Positions 15,395-23,344 of a DNA stretch of 64,000 bases are shown here, in pieces. The notes beneath the pieces are model-generated. The model saw only the letters and a program-made list of their open reading frames with translations. It ran no database searches and was not told the origin of the DNA. Position 1 is the first letter of the stretch; each line of letters opens with the position of its first letter. The DNA comes from Microtetraspora glauca (GTDB taxonomy: Bacteria; Actinomycetota; Actinomycetes; Streptosporangiales; Streptosporangiaceae): positions 246,516 through 310,515 of the forward strand of contig BBYL01000013.1 in assembly GCA_001570385.1 (NCBI GenBank), written 5' to 3'. A program made the position numbers and the translations under genes.

Positions 15395-16507
15395 GTGAAG
15401 TTTCAGGTGAACCGTGATGTCCTCGCCGACGCGGTGGCGTGGGCGGCCCGTGTCCTGCCCGGGCGCCCGGCCGTGCCGGTGCTCTCGGGTCTGCTGCTGG
15501 AGGCGGGGGACGGCCTGCGGATCTCCGCGTTCGACTATGAGGTCTCGGCCCAAGCGGTGATCGAGGCCGACGTGGCCGAGCCCGGCCGAGCGCTGATCCC
15601 GGGCAAGGTGCTCGCGGAGATCACCAGGAGCCTGCCCAACGAGCCCGTGCAGATCGCCCTCGACGGCGCCGAGGCCCTGCTGACCTGTGGCAGCGCCGAG
15701 TTCGGCCTGATCACCATGCCTGCCGAGGATTTCCCGTCTCTGCCCGTGATGCCGCCGAAGATCGGGGCGGTCGGCGGGGGTGTGTTCGCCACCGCGATCG
15801 GCCAGGTCGCCGCCGCGTCGAGCCGGGACGAGACGCTCCCCATGCTCACCGGCATCCGCATCGACGTCGACGGTGTCACGGTGTCCATGGCCGCCACCGA
15901 CCGCTATCGCATCGCGGGGCGCGACTTCCTCTGGCATCCCGCCCGGGACGGAGAACAACACGCCGCGGTGGTGCCCGCCAGGGTGCTGGTCGACGTCGCC
16001 CGCTCGCTGCGGGGCGGCGAGGTGTCCATCGGTCTGGGCGACAGCGTCGCGGGGTTCGAGAGTCAGGGGCGCACGACCACGGTCCGGCTGCTCGACGAGC
16101 AGTTCATCGACTACCGCTCCCGGCTCACCAGCGACTGGACCATGCACGCGGAGGTGCGGGTCGCGCCCTTCATCGAGGCGATCAAGCGGGTGGCCCTGGT
16201 GGCCGAGCGGAACACGGCGATCCGGCTCTCCTTCTCCGCGGGCGAGGGAGGTTCGGCCGACGGCAGGTGCCTCATCCAGGCGGGTGGGGGTGACATCGGC
16301 CGTGGTGCGGAGGTCGTGGACGCCCAGTTCACGGGAGACGACATCCAGATCGCGTTCCAGCCGCACTTCCTGCTCGACGGCCTGGCCGGGGTGGAGACGG
16401 AGCACGCCCGCATCAGCATGGACTCGCCCACCCGGCCGGCGCTCATCTCCAACGAGGGCGACGATCCCGACTTCCGCTACCTGGTGATGTCGCTGCGTCA
16501 GGGCTGA
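15395..16507 (+). CDS. DNA polymerase III sliding clamp (beta subunit) paralogue
   Basis: 370-residue beta clamp: three repeated clamp folds, with family marks MKFQVNRDVLADAVAWAARVLP, RPAVPVLSGLLLEAGDGLRISAFDYEVSA, MAATDRYRIAGRDFLW and the C-terminal FRYLVMSLR. The ring-shaped dimer tethers polymerases to DNA. The canonical dnaN lies between dnaA and recF at the origin; here the neighbours are a response regulator and a GntR gene, and the C-terminus ends SLRQG rather than the usual MPVR(L). It is therefore probably a second, stand-alone clamp. Start: GTG after AGGAGG with a 5-nt spacer. A hairpin overlaps its stop codon. Confidence 0.9.
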   Translation: MKFQVNRDVLADAVAWAARVLPGRPAVPVLSGLLLEAGDGLRISAFDYEVSAQAVIEADVAEPGRALIPGKVLAEITRSLPNEPVQIALDGAEALLTCGSAEFGLITMPAEDFPSLPVMPPKIGAVGGGVFATAIGQVAAASSRDETLPMLTGIRIDVDGVTVSMAATDRYRIAGRDFLWHPARDGEQHAAVVPARVLVDVARSLRGGEVSIGLGDSVAGFESQGRTTTVRLLDEQFIDYRSRLTSDWTMHAEVRVAPFIEAIKRVALVAERNTAIRLSFSAGEGGSADGRCLIQAGGGDIGRGAEVVDAQFTGDDIQIAFQPHFLLDGLAGVETEHARISMDSPTRPALISNEGDDPDFRYLVMSLRQG

Positions 16508-16528
16508 TGCCCCCGGCCCGGGGGCATC
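16506..16528. terminator. Bidirectional hairpin at the clamp gene stop codon
   Basis: GATGCCCCCG (16506-16515) and CGGGGGCATC (16519-16528) form a perfect 10-bp stem with a GCC loop, between two convergent genes. It has no T-tract, as is common in high-GC actinomycetes. Confidence 0.65.
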
Positions 16529-16560
16529 CCGCGAGGTCCGGGCGTCAGCCCGCGAGGTCC
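16528..16560 (-). repeat. Duplicated 3' end of the GntR gene (12-bp direct repeat)
   Basis: CCCGCGAGGTCC occurs at 16528 and 16549. The second copy encodes the last residues before the stop codon at 16545-16547, so the sequence after the stop echoes the coding end. Confidence 0.75.
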
Positions 16561-17234
16561 TGTGAGTCGGTGAGCGCGATCAGGATGTGCTCGATACAGG
16601 CGTGACCCGCCCGCTCGGCCGCCGCGGCGTCTCCGGCCGCGATCGCGCGGACGATGGCGTCGTGAGGGATGTAGTTCTGCTTGAGCGAGCCGCCCGCCGC
16701 CGCGATGCTGGCGCGCAGCGCCGCCGCGAAGTCGCCGTACAGGTCCATCAGCACCTGGTTGTGCGTCGCCTGGACGACCGCGATGTGGAAGGCCAGGTCG
16801 GCCTCCACGAACGCGTCGACGTGCCCGCCGGCCCAGGTCTCCTCACGCTTGGCGAGGGCCTTCTCGATCGCCTCGATGTCCGCGGCCGTGCGCCTGGTCG
16901 CCGCGAGGCGGGCGGCCTCCACCTCGAACGCCCGCCGCACTTCCAGGATCTCCAGCTGCTCGGCGGCACGCAGCCGCCGGGCCATGGCGCCGGACAGCTC
17001 GCTCGTGGCCCGGACGTAGGTGCCGTCGCCCTGACGGCACTCGAGCAGCCCGGCATGGGTAAGGGCTCTGACCGCCTCGCGCACCGTGTTCCGTCCGACG
17101 CCGAGGTGCTCCGCCAGTACGGTCTCGGTGGGGATCTTGGCGTTCATCTGCCAGGCCCCAGAGGTGATCTGCTCCTTGAGCTGATCGATCACCTGGTCGA
17201 CCAGTGATGCCCGTTGCGCAGTACGCAGGCTCAC
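16545..17234 (-). CDS. FadR-subfamily GntR transcriptional regulator
   Basis: 229-residue regulator with N-terminal GntR winged helix (LVDQVIDQLKEQITSGAW, then IPTETVLAEHLGVGRNTVREAVRALTHAGL and the wing RQGDGTYVRA) and an all-helical FCD effector domain (EILEVRRAFEVEAARLAA, the metal-site pattern DLAFHIAVVQATHN, and HDAIVRAIAAGDAAAAERAGHACIEHI with the last two histidines). FCD proteins sense organic acids, often with a bound metal. The start is GTG with GGAGG 5 nt upstream. No metabolic partner gene is adjacent, so its regulon is unknown. Confidence 0.94.
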   Translation of the reverse strand: MSLRTAQRASLVDQVIDQLKEQITSGAWQMNAKIPTETVLAEHLGVGRNTVREAVRALTHAGLLECRQGDGTYVRATSELSGAMARRLRAAEQLEILEVRRAFEVEAARLAATRRTAADIEAIEKALAKREETWAGGHVDAFVEADLAFHIAVVQATHNQVLMDLYGDFAAALRASIAAAGGSLKQNYIPHDAIVRAIAAGDAAAAERAGHACIEHILIALTDSQDLAG

Positions 17235-17331
17235 ATCCGCCTCCTCGGGGGACAGTCATCCCATGAGTCAATGACCGGTCGACCCTAATTATTCCAGAGC
17301 CCCCCGAACGAGTCGCGAGCTCAGGGGAGAC

Positions 17332-18660
17332 TTATCGAACGAGTGCCGCCGATGCGGTTGATCCGGGCATGTTGGCGCGGACTCCGACGGCTTCAAGGGC
17401 TCTACGATACGCCCTGGCCTGCTCGTCGCCAGAACCGGCCTGGCCCCAGAGGTCGCCCAGCTGGCGCCAGGCGCGAGCGGTCTCCCGGTCGATGCCCGCA
17501 CTCACGGACTCCAGCAACTCCTGAGCCTGCCGGAGGGCAGGAAGGGCGTCCTGGGAGCGTGCCAATGCGATCTCGGCCAGCACCAGATGGGCCGTGGCCG
17601 GCACCGTCCCCCGTACCCCGCTCAGAAGGTTGAGCGCGCGGGCCGCGAAATCCGACGCCGTCTCCGTGTCACCCGAGCGGAAGCGCACATGGGACAACAC
17701 GATAAGGCTGCGTGCGTGCTCCAGCACCCGGCCGGGGAAACCGGCGAAGATCGTCGTCGCGGACGTGGCGAACTCGTTGGCTCGGTCCAAATCGGCGTCC
17801 ACTGGGCCCGCCGTGGTGGCCCTCGCCCAGTTCATCGCGATACGGGCGAAGCGGAGCGCCAGCCGTCCGGACCTTCCGGTCGCGATCGCGTCCTCCGCGA
17901 GCTGTACGGCGAGGGCCGAGTCCTCACCCTCGGAGGCGGTGACGCTGGCCTGCCAGAGAGCCATCACCTCGTCGCTGCGGTCGGCGCACTCGTGGGTCTC
18001 ATGCGCGGCCAGGACGCGCTCGACATAGGGAAGGCCGGTCTCCGTCTCGGCGAGCGCGTCGGCGAGCTCCATCGCCAGATCGCCCTGGTTGATGCCGAGT
18101 GGTTCCACCTGCGACAGCGCCAGCGCGCCCAGATCCTGAGCGCGCAGCATGTCGCCCGCCCTCTGGTAGCAGCGGCACAGCGCCACGGTGATGGGGAGAT
18201 CGGCGAGGCGCTCGGGGTGCGCGGTCGCCTCCCGGCGCAGCCGCTCGTATGCCTCCACCGCGGATCCGGTGAGGCCCTGGGCCTCCAGCGCGCGCGCCAG
18301 ACCGAGCTGGGCGTGCGCGGCGAGCATGGCGTTCTCCTCGCCGGCTGCCTTGACAATGTCGCCGAAACGGTCGGCCGCAATTGCCGGATCGCCGTGGAAG
18401 AGCTCGAGCTGGGCGTGGCGAAGCCCCAGCTCGGTGTCGATGCGTTGCCGTGGTTCGATCCCGTGCAGGAGGAACTCGGTGGTGCACCCGAGCCGTTCGG
18501 CGAGCAGCCGCGCCACGACTGGCGTCGGCGTCCGCTTTCCGGACTCGATGAGCGACACATAACTGTCGGAAAGGTCGGGTCCGGCCAGCTGGGCCTGAGA
18601 CATGCGCCTGCTCAACCGCAGTCCGCGGACGCGGTCACCGATGGTTCCCTGACTCGGCAT
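17332..18660 (-). CDS. XRE-family regulator with TPR-like repeats
   Basis: 442-residue protein: N-terminal helix-turn-helix (GDRVRGLRLSRRMSQAQLAG, then SDSYVSLIESGKRTPTPVVARLLAERLG) followed by about 350 residues of helical repeats resembling tetratricopeptide repeats (for example AHAQLGLARALEAQGLTGSAVEAYERL). This layout matches actinomycete regulators that bind peptides or control development and secondary metabolism. The ATG at 18660 was preferred to a GTG 36 nt upstream because GAGAGA precedes it at a suitable distance and it fits the family start. Gene stands alone between a FadR regulator and a PH-domain protein. Confidence 0.93.
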   Translation of the reverse strand: MPSQGTIGDRVRGLRLSRRMSQAQLAGPDLSDSYVSLIESGKRTPTPVVARLLAERLGCTTEFLLHGIEPRQRIDTELGLRHAQLELFHGDPAIAADRFGDIVKAAGEENAMLAAHAQLGLARALEAQGLTGSAVEAYERLRREATAHPERLADLPITVALCRCYQRAGDMLRAQDLGALALSQVEPLGINQGDLAMELADALAETETGLPYVERVLAAHETHECADRSDEVMALWQASVTASEGEDSALAVQLAEDAIATGRSGRLALRFARIAMNWARATTAGPVDADLDRANEFATSATTIFAGFPGRVLEHARSLIVLSHVRFRSGDTETASDFAARALNLLSGVRGTVPATAHLVLAEIALARSQDALPALRQAQELLESVSAGIDRETARAWRQLGDLWGQAGSGDEQARAYRRALEAVGVRANMPGSTASAALVR

Positions 18661-18781
18661 CTGATCTCTCAGGGCGGGAAAATGGTCAATGGTCACGTCA
18701 TAATGGCATGAAGCTAGCGAATCGTGTAACCCTCGGTCAGGAATCGCCGCGGTGAAGGTTCGATCACAGCTTCACGACTCA

Positions 18782-19312
18782 TCAGTCGTCCCCGTCGTCC
18801 TTGCTCGGGAAGATCATCTGACAGACCTCGAGATACAAGGTCTCCGGGTAGGGGATGTAGGGAACCGACCGGAGGGCCTGATCCTGGCCGGCCGACTCCA
18901 TGACGAATTCTCCGTAACCGAGCATCCGGCCCAGCAGTGAGCGCTGGAAGCTCATGTCGGTGACTTTCGCCAGTGGCATCATCGCGACCTTGCGAGTGAT
19001 CAGGCCCGTGGTGAGGAGCATGCGCTGGGACGTGACCACGAAGTAGTCGACCGACCACTCCGCGACCTTCCAGACGAAGCGGATGAGGAGCAACAGCCAG
19101 GCCCACCAGACGATGACGAGCGCCTCGCCGCCTCCGGCGTCGCTCAGCCATTTGCTGAGCAGACCCGCCAGGATGAGGCCGCCGAAGATCTCGGCGACCG
19201 GCCTGAGGAGCACGGCGGGGTGGCGCCGCACCATGATGACCTGGTGTTCGTGGGGGAGGAGGTAACGGTTGACCGACGACGGGGCGGAGTCCCCGTGGGT
19301 CACTAGTCTCAT
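18782..19312 (-). CDS. PH-domain (YdbS/bPH2-like) membrane protein
   Basis: 176-residue protein with a cytosolic N-terminus, two membrane helices (VAEIFGGLILAGLLSKWL and LVIVWWAWLLLLIRFVW) and a bacterial PH domain: VDYFVVTSQRMLLTTGLITRKVAMMPLAKVTDMSFQRSLLGRMLGYGEFVMESAGQ. Such proteins are thought to help membrane stress responses or to act as lipid-associated scaffolds; no enzyme activity is indicated. Its ATG overlaps the stop codon of the preceding 58-residue gene (ATGA), so the two are translationally coupled. Confidence 0.9.
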   Translation of the reverse strand: MRLVTHGDSAPSSVNRYLLPHEHQVIMVRRHPAVLLRPVAEIFGGLILAGLLSKWLSDAGGGEALVIVWWAWLLLLIRFVWKVAEWSVDYFVVTSQRMLLTTGLITRKVAMMPLAKVTDMSFQRSLLGRMLGYGEFVMESAGQDQALRSVPYIPYPETLYLEVCQMIFPSKDDGDD

Positions 19313-19485
19313 GTCAGCCGAGCGAAGAACTGTGCCATCGAGTCTGCCGCCTTCACGACGCCGTTCACAGCTCCCTGTACGGTTTGCGCTGCGTCAGTCG
19401 GCCTCGACAACAGGTAGAAGGCCACCAGCCCGATCGCGCTCCACTTGAGAATCTTCTTGCCCTGCACCGCCGTCACCACTCCCAT
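19309..19485 (-). CDS. Small single-pass membrane protein, coupled to the PH-domain gene
   Basis: 58 residues with one hydrophobic helix (ILKWSAIGLVAFYLLS) and an amphipathic C-terminal tail rich in Ala/Val (AAQTVQGAVNGVVKAADSMAQFF). The stop codon overlaps the ATG of the PH-domain gene by 4 bp (ATGA), which supports it as real. I do not recognise a family. It may form a complex with its neighbour. Confidence 0.72.
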   Translation of the reverse strand: MGVVTAVQGKKILKWSAIGLVAFYLLSRPTDAAQTVQGAVNGVVKAADSMAQFFARLT

Positions 19486-19558
19486 GACCAATAGATTACC
19501 CAGGCGCCTACTTCGGTAAAGCGGTAAAACCGGAAGAACCGGCTTCTGTGTCGACGGT

Positions 19559-19777
19559 CTATCCGCGCCCTTCGGCGGCCACGGCGAGAACCTGAAGGTG
19601 CTTGCGCGCGATCCGCTCCACCAGTGCGGGATATGCGTGGCCGGTGACCTCGACGGCCCCGTGATGGGCGACCTCGATGCACCGCGTCACGGTGGCGGCC
19701 GGGTGAACCCCCGCGAACTCGTCCCTGAGCGCGGCCTCGACCAGCTCGTAGCGTCCGCCATGCGGAAGCTGACTCAT
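19559..19777 (-). CDS. Small three-helix-bundle protein (DUF3562-like)
   Basis: 72-residue cytosolic protein, with the pattern LVEAALRDEFAGVHPAATVTRCIE followed by EVTGHAYPALVERIARKHLQVLA, resembling actinobacterial three-helix-bundle dimerisation proteins. Start ATG preceded by GGGGGAG; an in-frame codon 54 nt upstream gives an atypical extension. Function unknown. A strong inverted repeat lies about 60 bp upstream. Confidence 0.75.
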   Translation of the reverse strand: MSQLPHGGRYELVEAALRDEFAGVHPAATVTRCIEVAHHGAVEVTGHAYPALVERIARKHLQVLAVAAEGRG

Positions 19778-19837
19778 GACTCCCCCTGATGAGCGGTCCC
19801 GGCGAACGGGAACGCAAAGACACGTCGTCATTACTCT

Positions 19838-19857
19838 ACGTACCCAACCGGGTACAT
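19838..19857. promoter_or_regulatory. Inverted repeat in the promoter region of the small three-helix gene
   Basis: GTACCC (19840-19845) and GGGTAC (19850-19855), spaced by AACC, with one further near-matching pair outside. It lies between the upp stop and the small gene; an operator or the upp terminator are both possible. Confidence 0.45.
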
Positions 19858-19890
19858 GACGTAACTAGACGCGGGAAAGTCTGCGAAAAA

Positions 19891-20529
19891 TCAGACGACG
19901 CCGTAGAGGCGGTCTCCGGCGTCGCCGAGGCCCGGGACGATGTACCCGTTCTCGTTGAGACGCTCGTCCATGCCCGCCGTCACCACGCGGATCGGCTTGC
20001 CCGAGCCCTGGAACATCTCGTCCAGGTACGCCACCCCTTCGGGCGCCGCGAGCAGGCAGAGTGCGGTGACGTCCTCGGCGCCGCGGTCGAAGAGGAACTG
20101 GATCGCCGCGCCGAGCGTGCCGCCCGTGGCCAGCATCGGGTCGAGCACGTAGCACTGACGGCCGGAGAGGTCCTCGGGAAGGCGGGTGGCGTAGGTCTGC
20201 GCCTGGAGCGTGGACTCGTCGCGGATCATGCCGAGGAAGCCGACCTCGGCCGTGGGGAGCAGGCGCATCATGCCGTCGAGCATGCCCAGGCCGGCCCGCA
20301 GGATCGGCACGACGAGGGGAGCCGGGCGCGCCAGCCGCACGCCGTGGGCGGGGGCGAGGGGGGTCTGCACGGTCACGTCCGTGATGCGGACGTCGCGGGT
20401 CGCCTCGTACGCGAGGAGCGTCACCAGTTCGTCGGCCAGGCGGCGGAACGTCGGCGAGTCCGTACGGACGTCACGCAGCGTGGTCAGCTTGTGGGCGACG
20501 AGGGGATGGTCAACGACGAGGCTTTCCAT
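19891..20529 (-). CDS. upp: Uracil phosphoribosyltransferase
   Basis: 212 residues, the usual length. Salvages uracil with PRPP to give UMP in the cytosol. Visible are the N-terminal [14 protein letters not shown], the [16 protein letters not shown] segment, the PRPP-binding loop [16 protein letters not shown], and the C-terminal uracil-binding [19 protein letters not shown]. The ATG start at 20529 matches family starts; an upstream in-frame start is 14 codons earlier and lies in the divergent promoter region. It is divergent from the tadA cluster, a common actinobacterial arrangement. Confidence 0.98.
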   Translation of the reverse strand: MESLVVDHPLVAHKLTTLRDVRTDSPTFRRLADELVTLLAYEATRDVRITDVTVQTPLAPAHGVRLARPAPLVVPILRAGLGMLDGMMRLLPTAEVGFLGMIRDESTLQAQTYATRLPEDLSGRQCYVLDPMLATGGTLGAAIQFLFDRGAEDVTALCLLAAPEGVAYLDEMFQGSGKPIRVVTAGMDERLNENGYIVPGLGDAGDRLYGVV

Positions 20530-20668
20530 GCCACAGAAGGTACCGTCCTTCGCAATAGGGACGAACGTCACCGCCGGTTTTGATCACAATTTGGCGCGGA
20601 AGCCGTACGGTGGGGACCGGATTCTGGGACGATTGCCTGACGTTGGGACCGCATCGGTGGGGATGACG

Positions 20669-21157
20669 ATGACAGACGAGGACGCGCTGGACTTCGCCAT
20701 CGTGGTCTATCGCGAGGATGACCGCTGGGAAGCCGAGATGCTGCCGGTGGGACTGACCTCTGATCTGCACGGGCTGATCCATGCGCTTCGCCAGACGCCG
20801 AGCATGGGCACCACGATTGGCCTTGTCGCCGTGGGGGATGACTTCTTCGTGGCGCTACGTGTCTTTGGTGAGCGTGTGAGCGTTTTCCTGTCAGATATCA
20901 CTGCTTCCTGGGACTGGCCGCTCGCGCAGCAGGTCCTTGAATACCTCGATGTCCCCGTCCCAGAAGAGGAAGAGCTGGACAGCGTGCTACCCGCCGGCGA
21001 TCTGTCGATCTTCGCCGACCTGGGGCTCGACGAGATGGAGCTCGGCGCGCTCTCCGGAGACCTCGACCTGCTTCCCGATGAGGTGCTGTCCAGCATCGCC
21101 GCGCGGCTGGGCTTCTCCCAGCCGTTTGAACGTGCCGTCGACGCCGCCATCGGCTGA
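20669..21157 (+). CDS. tRNA adenosine deaminase-associated protein, copy 1
   Basis: 162-residue acidic protein that typically precedes tadA in actinobacteria (family TIGR03941). It begins MTDEDALDFAIVVYREDDRWEAEM and ends with a helical domain containing DLGLDEMELGALSGDLDLLPDEVLSSIAARLGF. Function is not established; the association with tadA suggests a partner of the deaminase. The ATG at 20669 has GGTGGGG 6 nt upstream. A similar but diverged copy follows 15 bp downstream. Confidence 0.9.
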   Translation: MTDEDALDFAIVVYREDDRWEAEMLPVGLTSDLHGLIHALRQTPSMGTTIGLVAVGDDFFVALRVFGERVSVFLSDITASWDWPLAQQVLEYLDVPVPEEEELDSVLPAGDLSIFADLGLDEMELGALSGDLDLLPDEVLSSIAARLGFSQPFERAVDAAIG

Positions 21158-21172
21158 CCTCGGAGCCCGGCC

Positions 21173-21652
21173 ATGCCCTCGAGATCCAACCTCTTCTCCG
21201 CCGCCTTCGTGAAGGTCGACGGCGGCTGGACCGGTGCCGAGGTCGATCTCGGCGCCGCCGAGATCGCCGACGACCTGGGCGACGCCGTGCAGGAGGCGCT
21301 CGCCCTCGAAGGCGACGAACTCGTTCTGCTCTGTGTCGAGGTCGAGGACGAGTGGTTCGCCATCGTCCGCTATGAGAACGACCTGGACCTGCGGGTGTTC
21401 CTCTCCGACGCGCAGGCCGGACTGACCGATCCGCTCGGCGAGATCTTCACCGAGCTCGCCGGTGTCGCGGTCGACAAGGAGGCCTCCGATCTCGGTGTGA
21501 GGCCCGCCGGCGACTTCGAGCTGCTCGCGGACCTCGGGGTGAGCTCCGACGAGCTTCTCGAGCTGAGCATGGAAGAGGGCCTGCCCGCCGACGTCCTCTC
21601 CGTGATCGCCGAGCGACTGGCCTTCGCCGACGAGCTCGACCGCTTGCGGTGA
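21173..21652 (+). CDS. tRNA adenosine deaminase-associated protein, copy 2
   Basis: 159 residues. It shares the architecture of the previous gene product: an N-terminal strand-rich part (SAAFVKVDGGWTGAEVDL; DEWFAIVRYENDLDLRVFLSD) and a C-terminal FELLADLGVSSDELLELSMEEGLPADVLSVIAERLAF helical module that parallels copy 1. Its stop overlaps the GTG of tadA (GTGA), so translation is coupled. The two copies are much diverged, indicating an old duplication or a heteromer. Confidence 0.9.
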   Translation: MPSRSNLFSAAFVKVDGGWTGAEVDLGAAEIADDLGDAVQEALALEGDELVLLCVEVEDEWFAIVRYENDLDLRVFLSDAQAGLTDPLGEIFTELAGVAVDKEASDLGVRPAGDFELLADLGVSSDELLELSMEEGLPADVLSVIAERLAFADELDRLR

Positions 21653-22116
21653 CCGGACCGTCCTCGGAGTTCGAGGAGGCCATGCGGCTCGCGCTCGCGC
21701 AGGCCGTACGCGCTGGGGAGCGGGGCGATGTCCCCGTCGGCGCCATCGTGCTGGACGCCGACGGCGCGATCCTGGCAGAGGCGGGCAACGACCGGGAGGC
21801 CGCCGGGGATCCCACCGCCCACGCGGAGATCCTGGCGCTTCGCTCCGCCGCCGCGGCGCGCGGCGAGTGGCGGCTCAGTGGGTGCACGCTGGTCGTCACC
21901 CTCGAACCCTGCACGATGTGCGCGGGCGCCGCCGTACTGTCCCGTGTCGATCGCATCGTGTACGGCGCGGACGACGACAAGGCGGGGGCCGTGGGTTCGC
22001 TCTGGGACGTCGTGCGGGATCGTCGGCTCAACCACCGGCCCGAGGTCGTGCGCGGGATCCTGGCCGCGGAGTGTGCCGCCGTGCTGACGGACTTCTTCGC
22101 CGAGCGCCGGCTCTGA
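21649..22116 (+). CDS. tadA: tRNA-specific adenosine deaminase
   Basis: 155-residue zinc deaminase that converts A34 to inosine in tRNA-Arg(ACG). The zinc site is complete: HAE in PTAHAEILALR (His and catalytic Glu) and PCTMCAGA (two Cys). Further family marks: GDVPVGAIVLD and the substrate-binding YGADDDKAGAVGSLWD. The GTG start overlaps the stop codon of the preceding gene by four bases. Downstream lies tRNA-Ser. Confidence 0.97.
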   Translation: MTGPSSEFEEAMRLALAQAVRAGERGDVPVGAIVLDADGAILAEAGNDREAAGDPTAHAEILALRSAAAARGEWRLSGCTLVVTLEPCTMCAGAAVLSRVDRIVYGADDDKAGAVGSLWDVVRDRRLNHRPEVVRGILAAECAAVLTDFFAERRL

Positions 22117-22160
22117 AACCGATGCGCGGGCATGGGTGTTTGTCCGGTAAGCTGATCCGC

Positions 22161-22248
22161 GGTGGCGTCGCCTAGTGGCCGAGGGCGCACGCCTCGAAAG
22201 CGTGTGTAGGGCAACCTACCGTGGGTTCAAATCCCACCGCCACCGCCA
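22161..22248 (+). tRNA. tRNA-Ser (anticodon CGA)
   Basis: Acceptor GGTGGCG (22161-22167) pairs with CGCCACC (22238-22244); discriminator G, then a genomically encoded CCA (22246-22248). Anticodon stem CACGC/GCGTG encloses CTCGAAA, giving CGA (Ser, codon UCG). Long variable arm and T-arm GTGGG-TTCAAAT-CCCAC are present, as expected for a class II tRNA. Confidence 0.97.
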
Positions 22249-22253
22249 GCAAG

Positions 22254-22297
22254 AAAGAGCCGCTGACCTGCGTGTACAGGTCAGCGGCTCTTTTGCT
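22254..22297 (+). terminator. Rho-independent terminator of tRNA-Ser(CGA)
   Basis: A 17-bp perfect stem, AAAGAGCCGCTGACCTG (22254-22270) with CAGGTCAGCGGCTCTTT (22277-22293), six-base loop and TTTTG/TTTT tail. Confidence 0.95.
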
Positions 22298-22349
22298 TTT
22301 ACCCCCATAGGGGCACAGCGGTGACATCCCCTCCGCCGAAGGGACTCCG

Positions 22350-22904
22350 ATGGCATCCATCGAGGAACGGATCAGCAAGGCGGGTATCAAGAGCTGGCGC
22401 GTCGCCTGGCGCGAAGGCGGCACCCGCGCTGGGGCCCGCGACGGCGAAACCTGCTACGACCGGCGTACGGCCAGGATCTTCAAGGGCCTCGTCGAGGCAC
22501 ACGGCGACCGACGACCCGAGGGCTACCCGAAGGGCTGCCACGGCATGGGCACGGGCGACCGCGTCGCCCAGGAGGCCGAGACACCCGACCCGGCTCCGGG
22601 ACGACGGGGACGAATACGACGTAGCGGGTCAGAACTCGGCCAGAGCGAGCCGGCGGGCCGGCGGCCGCGGCGAGCATCCCGCCCGACACGGGCGACGGTG
22701 CCGCCCCATCTGCGGACGGCGACGACGAGAGCACATAGAAAGGCTCCCCGCTTGGTCTGGTTGGCCGTCATCGACCAGGCGGGGCGGGCGGCCTCCGTCT
22801 CGCCTGCCAGGTGCGGGACGCGCACGGAGGCCGCCCTATCCCTGAGACTGGACGCGCTCCGCCGCGCACAGCGGCGGGCAGAGGAAATCGCGCTCGGCGA
22901 GTAG
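22350..22904 (+). pseudogene. Decayed tyrosine-recombinase (phage-type integrase) fragment
   Basis: The first 70 codons (MASIEERISKAGIKSWRVAW.., REGGTRAGARDGETCYDRR, FKGLVEAHGDRRPEGY) match the pattern of the N-terminal SAM-like domain of actinomycete integrases. The rest of the frame (to 184 codons) is Arg/Pro-rich and shows none of the catalytic R..H-x-x-R..Y region, so the gene looks truncated or scrambled after about 22560. Location 100 bp after a tRNA-Ser gene is the usual integrase position at an attachment site. An inverted repeat (GGCGGCCTCCGT at 22788, ACGGAGGCCGCC at 22825) lies in the tail. Whether the remaining frame is ever translated is doubtful. Confidence 0.7.
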
Positions 22905-22931
22905 CCAGATACGACGAAGATCCCGCCCCTC

Positions 22932-22970
22932 ATGGAACGCCATGGAACGCCAGGAACGCCATGGAACGCC
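22932..22970 (+). repeat. 10-bp tandem repeat (four copies) upstream of the small secreted gene
   Basis: ATGGAACGCC at 22932, 22942 and 22961, with a 9-bp variant AGGAACGCC at 22952. Located 36 bp before the start codon of the next gene. Confidence 0.9.
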
Positions 22971-23005
22971 TCTTTTGAGAGACACCTCCAAAAAGGGGAC
23001 AGCAC

Positions 23006-23302
23006 ATGTCACTCAGAAGAGTCATGATCGGGGTGGTCCTGGCCATCGTGGCACTGGCCGGTGCCACCGCCCCGGCCTCGGCCGCCGTCCAGTCCATCGC
23101 CGGCGCCCAAGAGACCCAGGAGTTCGAGGGGAACGGGGCCGGCCTCAAGCCGCCCCCAGCGATCACGATGGCCCGGGCCGACGCCTACGCGCAGGCCGCC
23201 GCCGCAGGGTTCACCAGCATCCAATGTCAGGGGGTCAGCTCGACCCTCGACTTCGACGGGATCGTCTACGTGGCCACGATCACCATCTCGTGTAGCCGCT
23301 GA
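23006..23302 (+). CDS. Small secreted protein of unknown function
   Basis: 98 residues. A clear Sec signal peptide (MSLRRVMIGVVLAIVALAGATAPASA, cleavage after ASA-AVQ) is followed by a mature part of about 70 residues with two cysteines (SIQCQG and TISCSR) that could form one disulfide. No family recognised. A GGGGAC ribosome site lies 7 nt upstream and a hairpin follows the stop codon. It lies in the putative integration scar next to the integrase remnant. Confidence 0.85.
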   Translation: MSLRRVMIGVVLAIVALAGATAPASAAVQSIAGAQETQEFEGNGAGLKPPPAITMARADAYAQAAAAGFTSIQCQGVSSTLDFDGIVYVATITISCSR

Positions 23303-23315
23303 GCACAACGCGAAG

Positions 23316-23344
23316 GCACCCCCGCCCGAAGGCGGGGTGCTCTT
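23316..23344 (+). terminator. Hairpin terminator after the small secreted gene
   Basis: GCACCCCCGCC (23316-23326) pairs with GGCGGGGTGC (23331-23340) around a CGAA tetraloop with one bulged C, followed by TCTT. Confidence 0.8.

Noticed and set aside
15186..15398. 70-codon frame with RLATVA repeats before the clamp gene
   Set aside because: It is produced by the 18-bp tandem repeat, lacks a ribosome site and overlaps the clamp start.
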